Assembly: GCA_009783025.1 (NCBI GenBank)
Contig: WRHY01000004.1
Coordinates: forward strand, 1 to 64,000
Direction: 5' to 3'
Length of the DNA stretch: 64,000 bases
DNA from: Desulfovibrionaceae bacterium
GTDB lineage: Bacteria; Desulfobacterota; Desulfovibrionia; Desulfovibrionales; Desulfovibrionaceae
Under the pieces are notes generated by a model, which saw nothing but the letters and a program-made list of their open reading frames with translations, was not told where the DNA came from and searched no databases. Every line of letters starts with the position of its first letter. Positions within the stretch are counted from its first letter, which is position 1. This document shows, one piece after another, positions 15,497 through 24,490 of the stretch. A program made the position numbers and the translations under genes.

Positions 15497-16858
15497 ATGG
15501 CAAGAAATATATACCGCCGTCCCGGTCGCCGTCCTGCGCGCCACTGGATTGAACGCGCCAGCTATCTTGGCGCGGGCCTCGGCATCATGCTGATCGCCCT
15601 TGTTTGTTACTTCGAGTTTTTCGCGCCTGAGGCCATTCCGCCTGTGCCTTTGCCGGAGGCGGCGGATATGCGGGGCCGGGATGAGCTCGCGTATCCGGCG
15701 CCTGTGGCGCCTGTGGAAGAGGCTCAACCCGAAGAGGACCCGAACCTCTTCCAAGGCGAGATCGCCGCGGGAGATACGGCCGGCGTGCTCCTGCAGGAGT
15801 GGCTCGGACAATCCGAGATCCACGCCATGGCTGAAGCCTGCAAAAATGTGTATGCGCTCGGCAGGTTGCGGGCCGGGCAGCCCTATTCCGTGCACCTGGA
15901 AGACGGACGTTTCCTGCGCTTCGAATATGAGGCGGATACCGAGCGCAAGCTTATTGTGACCCGGGAGCAGGACGGTGAAAATGCCAACTGGCAGGCCCGG
16001 CTTGAAAAGATAGAATATGAAATCCGCCTGATCAGGGTGGAGGGGGAAATCACCTCCAATCTTTTCGAGGCCATGTCCGCGGCGGGAGAAGCCCCGGCAC
16101 TGGCGGTGCGGCTTGCGGAAATCTTTGCCTGGGAAATTAACTTCATCCGCGATATACGGGAAGGCGACAGCTTCAGTCTGCTGGTGGAAAAGCGCTACCG
16201 GGATGGAGAGCTCAAGGGATACGGCGCCATGCCCGCGGCGGAATTCGTCAACCGGAACAGCAAGTTCGAAGCCTATGTCTACAAAGACAGCTTTGGCAAC
16301 AACAGCTACTTTAATGCCTCGGGGGAGAGCCTGAAGCGCGCCTTTCTCAAAGCCCCTCTCTCTTTCACCCGCATTAGTTCGCGCTTTGACATGCAGCGGC
16401 TGCATCCGATCCACAACACCGTGCGCGCACATCCCGCTGTGGACTATGCCGCGCCCTCGGGCACGCCGGTCAAGGCCATCGGTAGCGGTGAAGTAACGTT
16501 TCGCGGTTTCAATAAAGGCGCGGGCAACTATATTACGCTGAAGCACGCTAACGGCTATGAATCCATGTACCTGCACCTGAGCGGATTTGCCAAAAACCTG
16601 AAACAGGGAGGCAAGGTGCGCCAGGGCGAGATTATCGGCTATGTGGGCAGTACCGGCTACTCCACCGGACCGCACTTGGATTTTCGCATGAAAAAGAACG
16701 GGCAGTTCCTTAATCCGGAAAAGGTCCTGTCCCCGAGGGATGAATCCGTCCCGCAAAAGCATCTTGCCGCCTTCAAGACCGGCCGTGACAGATGGCGCAG
16801 TTACCTGAAAGGGGAAATCGCTTTGAGCGAGTACAGCCGCGAAAAGGAAAATCTGTAA
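15497..16858 (+). CDS. M23 (LytM-type) peptidoglycan endopeptidase, membrane-anchored
   Basis: 453 residues. An N-terminal basic segment is followed by one membrane helix (~22-42, YLGAGLGIMLIALVCYFEFF), a Pro/Glu-rich linker, a middle domain as in MepM-type enzymes, and a C-terminal M23 domain (~300-430) with HPAVDYA (His and Asp zinc ligands), YMYLHLSGF-like core and GPHLDFRMK. The last motif is normally H-x-H; here it is H-x-D, so the third zinc ligand would be Asp. It probably cleaves cross-links in the periplasm during cell-wall growth. Its stop overlaps the next gene start (TAATG), indicating an operon with the HTH protein. Confidence 0.9.
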   Translation: MARNIYRRPGRRPARHWIERASYLGAGLGIMLIALVCYFEFFAPEAIPPVPLPEAADMRGRDELAYPAPVAPVEEAQPEEDPNLFQGEIAAGDTAGVLLQEWLGQSEIHAMAEACKNVYALGRLRAGQPYSVHLEDGRFLRFEYEADTERKLIVTREQDGENANWQARLEKIEYEIRLIRVEGEITSNLFEAMSAAGEAPALAVRLAEIFAWEINFIRDIREGDSFSLLVEKRYRDGELKGYGAMPAAEFVNRNSKFEAYVYKDSFGNNSYFNASGESLKRAFLKAPLSFTRISSRFDMQRLHPIHNTVRAHPAVDYAAPSGTPVKAIGSGEVTFRGFNKGAGNYITLKHANGYESMYLHLSGFAKNLKQGGKVRQGEIIGYVGSTGYSTGPHLDFRMKKNGQFLNPEKVLSPRDESVPQKHLAAFKTGRDRWRSYLKGEIALSEYSREKENL

Positions 16859-17994
16859 TGAGCGACACAACGTACACCCACAAAGACTTATCTTCCCTGC
16901 TCGGTGTTTCCGAAACAACGGTCAAGAGCTACCGGCGCAAGTTTCCCGGCTGTATTCCCGTGGCCAACAAAGGCAAACCCATCCGCTTCACGGATGAAGC
17001 CCTGGCCGTGGCGACCCGCATCCGGGATCTGTTTGAAACCGGTATGAGCGTGATCGATGTGCGCTCCCGTCTGACGGCTGAATTTGCCTTTATCGATGAA
17101 TCCGCCCCGCAGGAAGACGGGCAGCGTCCCGGCAAGGGCGATCCCTCGCCCGAACTTTCCCTCGGCGTGAGCAACATGGCCAAAAGCATGGTGGCCATGA
17201 CCCAGCAGCAGAAGGGCATCCTCTCGCGTATGCAGGGCATAGAGACCATGCTTGAGGAATTGGGCTTGCAAGGTGATCCCGGCCTGAACCCGCGTGCTGA
17301 AAAAATCCGCGAACGTGAGGCCCTTATTGAATCCCGCCTGGATACGCTTGATGCCAATACCAGGGAACTGGCCCGGACCGTGCAGGACCTGGCCGGTGAA
17401 CTTAATCGCTTTCTTGGCAGGCGCGAAAAAGCCGCTGAAGAATGGTCCGGCAGCAGCGCGCAAGCCTTGTCCGACGCCGCTCAATTGGCCGCGCGGACGG
17501 CTGTTCCGCAGGCCGGAGAAGCGCAAGCCCAGGAGCGGCAGAGCGCCCAGATCCTCCCGCTACGCCCGGATAAGAAGCCCGAGATACAGCGGCCCCAGCC
17601 CAACCTGGTACCAGGGCAGGCCGTGGTTCCGGAAGGGCCTTCCGAGCCTCCCCGGCAGTTTTTCGGGCTGCCGCTGGTGGCGCGCACCGAGCAGGGGCAG
17701 TATATCAGCGCGGGCGGCAAGAGCCGCGGACGCTTCTCCTTGAATGATCTCAAGGCCATGCTCATTTACGGTTTCACCCCGCCCAATCACTTCACCCTGC
17801 GCTGGGAGCGGCACGGGCAAGGCTGGTGGTTGTACTTGGAGCAGGAGAATTCCGACCGGACAATTCATCTCCTGCTTATGGAACTGCCCACGCAGAAGGG
17901 TGGCAGCGTGGCGGAAATTCTACAGATCCGGCAGGGCGACGAGACCCGTCACCCGGCGGAAATCTGTACGATCATTGATTCCTTCGGAGCCTAG
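16858..17994 (+). CDS. MerR-type helix-turn-helix protein with coiled coil and C-terminal domain
   Basis: 378 residues. The N-terminal winged helix (TYTHKDLSSLLGVSETTVKS, then YRRKFPGCIPVANKGKPIRF) resembles MerR DNA-binding domains. A central coiled coil (~90-200) follows, then an Ala/Gln/Pro-rich linker, and a C-terminal domain (~255-378) of unknown kind with a Trp-rich segment (RWERHGQGWWLYLEQENSDR). No effector-binding cysteine cluster is seen. It is translationally coupled to the M23 peptidase, so it may control or scaffold cell-wall functions; this is inference. The start at 16858 is chosen over an upstream in-frame ATG (16792) that lies within the peptidase gene. Confidence 0.8.
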   Translation: MSDTTYTHKDLSSLLGVSETTVKSYRRKFPGCIPVANKGKPIRFTDEALAVATRIRDLFETGMSVIDVRSRLTAEFAFIDESAPQEDGQRPGKGDPSPELSLGVSNMAKSMVAMTQQQKGILSRMQGIETMLEELGLQGDPGLNPRAEKIREREALIESRLDTLDANTRELARTVQDLAGELNRFLGRREKAAEEWSGSSAQALSDAAQLAARTAVPQAGEAQAQERQSAQILPLRPDKKPEIQRPQPNLVPGQAVVPEGPSEPPRQFFGLPLVARTEQGQYISAGGKSRGRFSLNDLKAMLIYGFTPPNHFTLRWERHGQGWWLYLEQENSDRTIHLLLMELPTQKGGSVAEILQIRQGDETRHPAEICTIIDSFGA

Positions 17995-17997
17995 CGC

Positions 17998-18339
17998 ATG
18001 GCAGTAAAGTCTTCACGCGGCCAACGCCTGCTCAGGCGCTATCCGATTCTGGCCCCGGCGTCCGAAAACGAACGGTCCTCCATTGTCGGCGCCTCCCTGC
18101 GCAATCCCCTGGTACTGCTTCTGGTCTTGGGTGGAGGCCTGTTGCTGTTGCCCCCGTATTTTCACTTCGCCTTTGCCTTTCTGCGCGTCGAGCAGGAACC
18201 CGACACCATCTTCAAGATGGCCAAGCTTGGGGCCGCGGTTTTGCTGCCGCTGTGCATTGCTGTGCCGCTGCTCTCCCGCTTTGTGTTACCCTTTTTCATC
18301 CGTCGCGAGATGGAAAAAAGAGGGTACTCCGCCCGCTAG
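17998..18339 (+). CDS. Small two-helix membrane protein
   Basis: 113 residues with no recognised family. Two hydrophobic segments (~37-60, PLVLLLVLGGGLLLLPPYFHFAF, and ~75-100, LGAAVLLPLCIAVPLLSRFVLPFF) flank a short charged loop, and the C-terminus is basic (RREMEKRGYSAR). It begins four bases after the HTH gene, so it is the third gene of the peptidase operon. A five-hairpin repeat element follows it. Confidence 0.75.
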   Translation: MAVKSSRGQRLLRRYPILAPASENERSSIVGASLRNPLVLLLVLGGGLLLLPPYFHFAFAFLRVEQEPDTIFKMAKLGAAVLLPLCIAVPLLSRFVLPFFIRREMEKRGYSAR

Positions 18340-18354
18340 GGCCAGGACTCATTT

Positions 18355-18499
18355 GGAGGGGCTCCGCCCCTCCACCCCGCCAGGGCCTAGCCGGCCCTGG
18401 ACCCGGCATTCCTGAAAACAGCGAAGCTGTTTTCAGGGTATGAGGGGTCAAGGGGGTTCAACCCCCTTGCAGGGTGACTTGGAGGGACAGCGTCCCTCC
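18355..18499 (+). repeat. Five-hairpin repeat element, copy A
   Basis: Five successive hairpins with perfect or near-perfect stems: 18355-18373, 18380-18400, 18411-18437, 18449-18469 and 18481-18499, joined by short pyrimidine-rich linkers such as ACCCCGCC. The same order of hairpins occurs in reverse orientation at 31448-31584. Stem 2 is identical in both copies, whereas stems 1, 3, 4 and 5 differ in sequence but keep their pairing. It fills most of the gap between the membrane protein and the ABC-F gene. No T-run follows, so it is not a simple terminator. Confidence 0.85.
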
Positions 18500-18522
18500 A
18501 AAAAAGATATAACTCTAACGCC

Positions 18523-20520
18523 ATGAACCTCAATATACAGAACATCTCCAAATCCTTTGGCGGGCGTGACATCCTCAGCGACTTCTCTCTGGAGATCCAG
18601 TCCGGCGTGCGCTTGTGCGTCTGCGGTCCCAACGGCGGCGGCAAATCCACTCTGATCAGAATTCTGGCGGGCAGGGAAGCCCCGGACGCGGGCAAGGTGC
18701 TCCTGCCCCGCGAGGCCCGGCTCGGCTATGTGGAGCAGGAGTTGGACGAGGCCCGTCTGGATACGCCTCTGCTGAACTTCGTGCTCGACGTGCTGCCTGA
18801 CTGGAACGACTTTTGGGAAGAATGGGAACAGGCGACCACAGGCCAGGATCAGGCGGCCATGCAACGCCTTTCCACCCGCCAGCATGAGTTGGAACTGAAG
18901 TACGGCTATAACCCGGAACACCGGGCCAAGGCCGTGCTCTCCGGCCTCGGGTTTGCCGAGCATAAATGGCACAACACGCTGCGGGAGTTGTCCGGCGGCT
19001 GGCGCGAACGAGCCAAACTGGCCCGGGTGCTTACCGCCGGTTCCGATATTCTGCTGCTGGACGAACCCACCAACCATCTTGACCTTGAGGCTGTGGAATG
19101 GCTGGAATCCTTTCTGCTGGAGTACCGGGGCGTGCTGGTTTTCGTGGCCCACGACCGGATGTTCATGGACAGGGTGGGCACGCATATCCTTTATATGGGC
19201 GGCAACGGCAAGGCCGTATTTCGCAAGGGAACGTTCACCAAGTTCCTGGATACTCAGGAGGAACTGGAAGAGCAGCGCGCCCGTGAGGCGGCGCGTATCC
19301 AGGATGAGATCGAGCGCAAGATGGATTTTGTGCGCCGCTTTAAGGCCAAGGCCACCAAGGCGCGGCAGGCCGGGTCGCGCCAAAAGATGGCCAAGAAGCT
19401 GGAAAAAGAATTGGAAGGCTTGCAGGCCGAGCCCAAGCGCAAGGAACTCGGTTTCAAGTGGCCCGCCCCGCCGCAGTCGGATCGTACAGTACTTTCCGTG
19501 GCTGATCTGGCTTTCTCCTTTCCGGACGGCAGAAAGATGTGGGACAAGCTCTCCTTCACCCTCTACCGGGGCCAGAAAATCGCCCTGGCCGGGCCCAACG
19601 GCTGCGGCAAGTCCACCCTGCTCAAGCTCATTGTGGGTAAAGCGGAAAAGACGGGCGGCAGCATTGTCCTGGGGCAGCAAGTCAAGCTCGGCTATTTTTC
19701 CCAGCACCAGTTGGACACCTTGAACCCGGCAGGTACGGTGCTGGGAGAAATCCGCCGCCTCTCGGACCCGCGCACCACGGAAGAGGAACTGATGAGCGTG
19801 CTCGGCCTTTTCCTGCTCGGGCAGAACTATTTTGAGCGCGGCGTGAGCGGTCTTTCCGGCGGCGAAAAAAGCCGCCTTATTCTGGCCACCCTGTTTCTGG
19901 CCCGCTGTAACTTCCTGGTCCTGGACGAACCGACCAACCACCTGGATCTGGAAAGCCGGGAAGCGCTTATCGAGGCCCTGGCCGCTTTTGAGGGCACTCT
20001 ACTCATGGTGGCGCACGACCGGCATCTTTTGACTGAGGCGGCCGACCAGATCTGGGCTCTTTCGCCCAAGGGCTTCACTCTGTACGAGCGGGGCTTTGAA
20101 GAATACGCCGAGGCCCGCCGCAAAGAACGTCTGCTGGAAACCACGGCCGCCCTTGAGGCCAGACGCGCCGAGGCAAGCCGGATCAGCGGCTTGACCCGTG
20201 ACGATATGAAGCGTCGCAAGCGCGAACAGGCCGAAGCCCGCAAGACGTTATATAAGAATATGAAACCCTTGCAGGACCGCTATGCCGCTCTTGAGGCCGA
20301 ATTAGAGGCGGTGTTCGCCAGGCAGTCGGAAACCGAGGCCCTGCTGGCCGATCCTGAGGTGTATGCGGATTCGGCGCGGGCGACGCAACTGCTTAAAGAT
20401 TTCCATGTCTTGCAGACACAGAGTGAAGAACTGCTGGAGAAAATGGCCGGAGTTGAGACGGAACTCGCGCCCTATGAAGCGCGGAAAGCGGCCTTGCAGG
20501 ATGATGACGGAATAGAGTAA
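18523..20520 (+). CDS. ABC-F family ATPase
   Basis: 665 residues, two ATP-binding cassettes and no membrane segments. Cassette 1 has GPNGGGKST (35-43), signature LSGGWRER and Walker B ILLLDEPTNHLD. Cassette 2 has GPNGCGKST (~356), signature LSGGEKSR and FLVLDEPTNHLD. The linker between them is a charged helical stretch (residues ~245-310), and a long coiled coil closes the C-terminus, as in the Uup-type branch. ABC-F proteins act on the ribosome, where ATP-driven binding near the E site relieves stalling. Which subfamily it belongs to is not certain. A palindromic element starts one base after its stop. Confidence 0.9.
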   Translation: MNLNIQNISKSFGGRDILSDFSLEIQSGVRLCVCGPNGGGKSTLIRILAGREAPDAGKVLLPREARLGYVEQELDEARLDTPLLNFVLDVLPDWNDFWEEWEQATTGQDQAAMQRLSTRQHELELKYGYNPEHRAKAVLSGLGFAEHKWHNTLRELSGGWRERAKLARVLTAGSDILLLDEPTNHLDLEAVEWLESFLLEYRGVLVFVAHDRMFMDRVGTHILYMGGNGKAVFRKGTFTKFLDTQEELEEQRAREAARIQDEIERKMDFVRRFKAKATKARQAGSRQKMAKKLEKELEGLQAEPKRKELGFKWPAPPQSDRTVLSVADLAFSFPDGRKMWDKLSFTLYRGQKIALAGPNGCGKSTLLKLIVGKAEKTGGSIVLGQQVKLGYFSQHQLDTLNPAGTVLGEIRRLSDPRTTEEELMSVLGLFLLGQNYFERGVSGLSGGEKSRLILATLFLARCNFLVLDEPTNHLDLESREALIEALAAFEGTLLMVAHDRHLLTEAADQIWALSPKGFTLYERGFEEYAEARRKERLLETTAALEARRAEASRISGLTRDDMKRRKREQAEARKTLYKNMKPLQDRYAALEAELEAVFARQSETEALLADPEVYADSARATQLLKDFHVLQTQSEELLEKMAGVETELAPYEARKAALQDDDGIE

Positions 20521-20669
20521 GGGCTTGTCCATACATACGCGTTTCGCGGTCGCATACTTCGTCAAAGGCGTTTTTTGCTCCGGTCGAGTACCATAAGAGT
20601 ACACTCCCTCCGCAAAAAACACCTTTTCCTTGTCTTCGCCGCGCGCTCCACGTATTTATGGACAAGCCC
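20521..20669. repeat. Nested palindromic element, copy 2
   Basis: Outer arms GGGCTTGTCCATA (20521-20533) and TATGGACAAGCCC (20657-20669) are exact complements. An inner stem (AAAGGCGTTTTTTGC with GCAAAAAACACCTTT) surrounds an apical hairpin almost identical to copy 1. The words CTTCGTCA and CCTTGTCT lie at the same places as in copies 1 and 3. It directly follows the ABC-F stop codon. Confidence 0.85.
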
Positions 20670-20730
20670 CAAATACGCAGGTAGCTTATGCCGGAACTGC
20701 ATGCATCGCAAGACACAAGGGAGAGGGCAG

Positions 20731-21687
20731 GTGCGGATATTACTACGGCCATATATGTTACGGGTAGCCGCAACGGTTCTTTTCCTGGTTTTTGCATCAG
20801 TGGCCATGGCCGACACTCCCCAGAAGCAAAAGCCGGAAAACCGCATTCCCGGCCCCATGGTGCTGCCCTTGGCCAGACCGGGCGGAGAAACTCTTCCCGC
20901 AGGCCTTTTTGCCCTCATGAACCATTTCAGTGTCGCGCACTATACGCCGTACAAACATTCCTCGCCCCACACCATGCGTGTCAAAACGCCCGCGGGAGAG
21001 ATGAAGGTCGGCCCCAAAAGCGCGGAACAGTTCGTGAGCGTCTTCAAAATCCGCTACGGCATCACGGATCGGTGGGAATTCAGCACAGCCACGCCCTTCG
21101 TTGATCTGCAACTCAAGAATCACAACGCGCACGGCGCCTGGAAGGGCGGCCTGGGCGACACCACCCTGATGCTGCGCTACGGCCTGAAAAAGCGCACGGA
21201 AAACTCCCCCTTTTCCGTAGCCCTCGACGCGGGCGTGACCCTGCCCACGGGAGAGGTGGGCGACAAAGACAAGTACCTTGCCACCAACGCCTTTTCCGTC
21301 CTCTTCGGCGCGGGAGTCAGTTGGGTGGATCATAATCAGCGCGTGGACCTTGACGGCCGCTACGCCGCCTATGCGGAAGGCGCGCACGGCATCCGGCCCG
21401 GCGACTTCACCCTGTTTCACGCTCATTACGCCTGGGCTTTGTCCCGCAATTTCGACATCGGGGCCGAAGCATATTATCGTATCGAACAGCAAAGCTACGT
21501 ACATGGCAGAGGCCGGGGTGACGGCTTTTCCGAAGCCTATGCCGGTCCGAAAATTCAGATCAAGATACCGGAACTGGCCTACCTGATGGTGGGCGCGGCG
21601 GCGCTCTTTCCTGTCCATCGCAACTACGACGCCATGCGCCTTTCCACGGATACCCGTTGGGAGTTCAGTGTACTTGTGGCTTTTTGA
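20731..21687 (+). CDS. Outer-membrane beta-barrel 'transporter' protein (phenol-degradation MetA-like family)
   Basis: About 318 residues with a signal peptide (MLRVAATVLFLVFASVAMA cleaved before DTPQ). The mature part consists of alternating amphipathic strands with aromatic ends, ending in Phe (VLVAF) as outer-membrane barrels do. The segments RYGITDRWEFSTATPFVD, GGLGDTTLMLRYGL and LDAGVTLPTGEVG match the MetA-type putative transporter family (PF13557-like). The substrate is unknown. Starts at GTG 20731 (RBS GGAGAGGG), ATG 20755 or ATG 20701 are possible; 20731 gives the best basic n-region. It is separated by only a few bases from the LuxR regulator, suggesting co-transcription. Confidence 0.75.
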   Translation: MRILLRPYMLRVAATVLFLVFASVAMADTPQKQKPENRIPGPMVLPLARPGGETLPAGLFALMNHFSVAHYTPYKHSSPHTMRVKTPAGEMKVGPKSAEQFVSVFKIRYGITDRWEFSTATPFVDLQLKNHNAHGAWKGGLGDTTLMLRYGLKKRTENSPFSVALDAGVTLPTGEVGDKDKYLATNAFSVLFGAGVSWVDHNQRVDLDGRYAAYAEGAHGIRPGDFTLFHAHYAWALSRNFDIGAEAYYRIEQQSYVHGRGRGDGFSEAYAGPKIQIKIPELAYLMVGAAALFPVHRNYDAMRLSTDTRWEFSVLVAF

Positions 21688-21696
21688 GGAAGCGTG

Positions 21697-24324
21697 ATGG
21701 CCAGGAAAACATCCGTTGGCGGAACCGCCAATACCGCCGCCTTGTATTTCACCCCCAGGCTGCGCGAGGCCTTCGGCGTTATTCACGCCCGGCCTCTGAC
21801 CGTAGTGGAAGCGCCCATGGGTTACGGCAAGACATCGGCCGCGCGGGAGTTTCTGCGCAAGGCCCGGCTGCGTGTGGTCTGGACGCCCATTCTTGGACCC
21901 TCGGCCGAAGCCTGCTGGAAAAGCTTCTGCATTGAACTGAAACGCGTCGCGCCTGCATTGGATAAGGGCACGGAAGCTCTGCTGAGGCTGGGATTTCCCC
22001 ATGACGCCGTACAGGCGGAAGCCGCGCGTCAGATAATGCTGGAGATGACCTTCACTCAGCCCACGATTTTTGTTTTTGACGACACGCACTTTCTCCCGGA
22101 GCAAAAAGGCGGCCGAGCCTTTGCCTTTTTCTGCGAACTCCTGGCCCAGAGCGGTATTCCCGACTTGCGGCTCCTGTGCATCACCCGCGATGCCTGGGCC
22201 GGGGAACGGCGGGAGTTTTTGAGCCTCAAAGGCATACTCTCCATCATCGGGCGGGAGGCTTTTACGCTTGGCCCGGAGGAAATTCGGGAATATTACGCCC
22301 GTTGCGGCTTTTCCCTAAGCCCGGACCATGCCCGGGAGCTGCACGCCGCCACCGGCGGCTGGATCAGCGCCCTGCATCTGTATCTGCTGCATTATTCCAA
22401 GGGCTTGGAGCAAGGGGCCGCGCCCCCCTGGTCTCGTTTGACGCAGCCCGGCGGCGCTCTGGTCGGACCGGAACACATCACCGGGCCGCTGATGCGTTCC
22501 CTGGTGGAAAAAGAGATCTATGCGCCGCTTTCCCCGGCGCTCAAAGATTTGCTCTTCGCCCTGGAGCCGCTGGGCAGAGTCACGGTCGAACAGGCTGATT
22601 TTCTGTACGGCGGCGACACGCGTGATCTCCTGGCCGAACTGGCGCGAAAAAATGCCTTTATCTTTTTTGACCCGGAAAGCGGCGTCTATTCTCCGCACAG
22701 CATTTTCAGACAGTACATCACGGAACAATTCAGCCGCCTGCCGGAAGAGCGGCAGCGGATGATATATCGTAAATGCGGCGACTGGTTCATGCGGACCGGA
22801 GAAATCGCCGCCGGCATTGAAGCGTATTGCGCGACCAGAGATTACGAGCATGCCCTCTCGGCTCTGGAAAGCGACATGGGCCGCCATTTGGTCACGGAAA
22901 AGGCAAACTTTTTCAACGAGATGTTCAAGGCCTGCCCGGAAGAAATTTTAGAGCGCCACATGGGCGCGGCCTTTAAATACGCCATTGCCGCCTTCAGCGC
23001 CGGGGATTTTCCGGCCTTTGGAGCGCAAATCGCCTGGCTGTCCAAGCGCTGCGCGGCCCTGCCGCCGGGGCAGGAGGGCGATACCTGGCGCGGGGAGTTG
23101 GAGGTTCTCCTTTCCCTGGCGGCCTTTAATACCATTGAAACCATGAGCATTCATCATCGCCGGGCCAACGTCCTGTTGGGCAGGCCCACGGGACTGGTTG
23201 GACAGGGTTCGCCCTGGACCCTGGGCTCGCCTTCCGTGCTGTTCATGTTTCACCGCGAGAGCGGCAAGCTTGGTGAAGAAGTGCGGCGGATGTATGATTG
23301 CCTGCCCCATTATTATGAACTGGCCTCGCATCACGGCGCGGGCGGCGAATTTATGATGGAGGCCGAAGCCTTGTACAACGCCGGGCGTTTCGCTGAGGCG
23401 GAAATTCTCTGCCATCGGGCCGAAGCTAAATCCAGCCACCATGCGCAGCTTGCCAACGTGCTCTGCGCCGTGTTTTTGCGCATGCGCCTCGCCCTTGTGG
23501 CCGGTGAAGCGGAAAAGGCGCAAGGACTCGTCGCGGCTATGCGTTCTCTGATTACCATGAGCCGGGATTACTTTTTGCTGTACACCGTGGATCTCTGCGA
23601 AGGCTGGCTGCATGCCGCCCTGGGACAGCCGGAAAAAATGCCTGCCTGGGTGCGATCGGAACTTGTCGAAGGAAGCCGCCTGTATACGTTTGCCAGGGGC
23701 TGGTATTACATTGTGCATGGCCGCGCGCTCCTGCTGGAGAAGGAGTATGCGCGTATTCTGGGACTGTTCGGGCATCTGCTGGAAAGCGGGCTGTTCCGGA
23801 AACACCTGCTTTTCACTGTGTATGCTTACATCTATATGGCGGCGGCGGAGCATGCTCTGGGCGATACGGCCGTCGCTCTCGCCACGCTGCGCAAGGCTCT
23901 GGCCCTGGCTCTGCCGGACGATGTATACATGCCTTTTGTGGAGAACAGTGATGTGTTGTCCCCGGTATTGCGGGCGCTTTCCCGCAACCGGCCGCGCAAG
24001 GGCACGGAGCATGTTTTCGCGCTCATCAAAACCTGGGAACAGGCCTTGAAAAGCATGGGAGCCGGAAGGGCCGAAGCCGCTGCGCAAAGTCCGCAGCTTG
24101 CGGAACGGCTCACGCCGCGGGAGTTGGAACTGGCCCGTCTGAGCGCCATGGGCGGGAGTTTTCCACAAATCGCCGCCAAGCTGGGACTCGCCCCCTCCAC
24201 AGTCAAACGAGCTTTTGCCGCCATGTATAAAAAGCTGGGCGTGAACAGCCGCGACGCCCTGCGCGATCTGCTTATCCGGCAAAACCTTGTGGCTGCTTCA
24301 CCGCTGCCCGGAAAAAAATTATAA
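21697..24324 (+). CDS. MalT-like LuxR-family transcriptional regulator (STAND ATPase)
   Basis: 875 residues. The N-terminal NTPase has Walker A APMGYGKTS (39-47) and Walker B FVFDDTHFL. A winged-helix part and a long helical-repeat (TPR-like) sensor region (~400-780) follow, and the C-terminal LuxR HTH (~805-865) reads LTPRELELARLSAMGG, then PQIAAKLGLAPSTVKRAF. MalT relatives oligomerise with ATP and inducer and activate promoters. The gene lies directly before the export locus and after an outer-membrane protein gene, so it is a strong candidate activator for one or both. RBS GAGGAAG sits six bases before the ATG. A second LuxR-type HTH protein is encoded at 33623-34264. Confidence 0.88.
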   Translation: MARKTSVGGTANTAALYFTPRLREAFGVIHARPLTVVEAPMGYGKTSAAREFLRKARLRVVWTPILGPSAEACWKSFCIELKRVAPALDKGTEALLRLGFPHDAVQAEAARQIMLEMTFTQPTIFVFDDTHFLPEQKGGRAFAFFCELLAQSGIPDLRLLCITRDAWAGERREFLSLKGILSIIGREAFTLGPEEIREYYARCGFSLSPDHARELHAATGGWISALHLYLLHYSKGLEQGAAPPWSRLTQPGGALVGPEHITGPLMRSLVEKEIYAPLSPALKDLLFALEPLGRVTVEQADFLYGGDTRDLLAELARKNAFIFFDPESGVYSPHSIFRQYITEQFSRLPEERQRMIYRKCGDWFMRTGEIAAGIEAYCATRDYEHALSALESDMGRHLVTEKANFFNEMFKACPEEILERHMGAAFKYAIAAFSAGDFPAFGAQIAWLSKRCAALPPGQEGDTWRGELEVLLSLAAFNTIETMSIHHRRANVLLGRPTGLVGQGSPWTLGSPSVLFMFHRESGKLGEEVRRMYDCLPHYYELASHHGAGGEFMMEAEALYNAGRFAEAEILCHRAEAKSSHHAQLANVLCAVFLRMRLALVAGEAEKAQGLVAAMRSLITMSRDYFLLYTVDLCEGWLHAALGQPEKMPAWVRSELVEGSRLYTFARGWYYIVHGRALLLEKEYARILGLFGHLLESGLFRKHLLFTVYAYIYMAAAEHALGDTAVALATLRKALALALPDDVYMPFVENSDVLSPVLRALSRNRPRKGTEHVFALIKTWEQALKSMGAGRAEAAAQSPQLAERLTPRELELARLSAMGGSFPQIAAKLGLAPSTVKRAFAAMYKKLGVNSRDALRDLLIRQNLVAASPLPGKKL

Positions 24325-24399
24325 GTTTTTTTCGGGTGGATGCGCGTATTTTTCCTCCGCACCGGTCCTCATAATTCTTCACAAAATTTTTTAAATTAA

Positions 24400-24414
24400 C
24401 ACACCCTGGGTGTG
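24400..24414. promoter_or_regulatory. 15-bp palindrome upstream of the export operon (candidate operator)
   Basis: CACACCC-T-GGGTGTG is a perfect 7-1-7 palindrome located 90 bases before the TolC-like gene and 76 bases after the MalT-like regulator gene. It could be an operator. No clear sigma-70 boxes are seen beside it. Confidence 0.4.
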
Positions 24415-24427
24415 ATTGCAAAAAAAT

Positions 24428-24464
24428 AATTCCCTGTACTACATATGGCGCAGGGAATTTTTTT
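24428..24464 (+). terminator. Terminator or attenuator ahead of the tolC-like gene
   Basis: A hairpin AATTCCCTG / CAGGGAATT with a 14-base loop is followed by TTTTTTTG. It either ends the MalT-like gene transcript or, if transcription starts upstream, acts as an attenuator in the leader of the export operon, whose first ATG lies 27 bases further on. Confidence 0.7.
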
Positions 24465-24490
24465 GCGTCTGTCCGAACAGGAGGTAACCG

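Noticed and set aside
18355..18520. Simple rho-independent terminator after the small membrane protein
   Set aside because: There are five hairpins in a row with no T-run, and the same series recurs at 31448-31584, so a repeat element explains it better.
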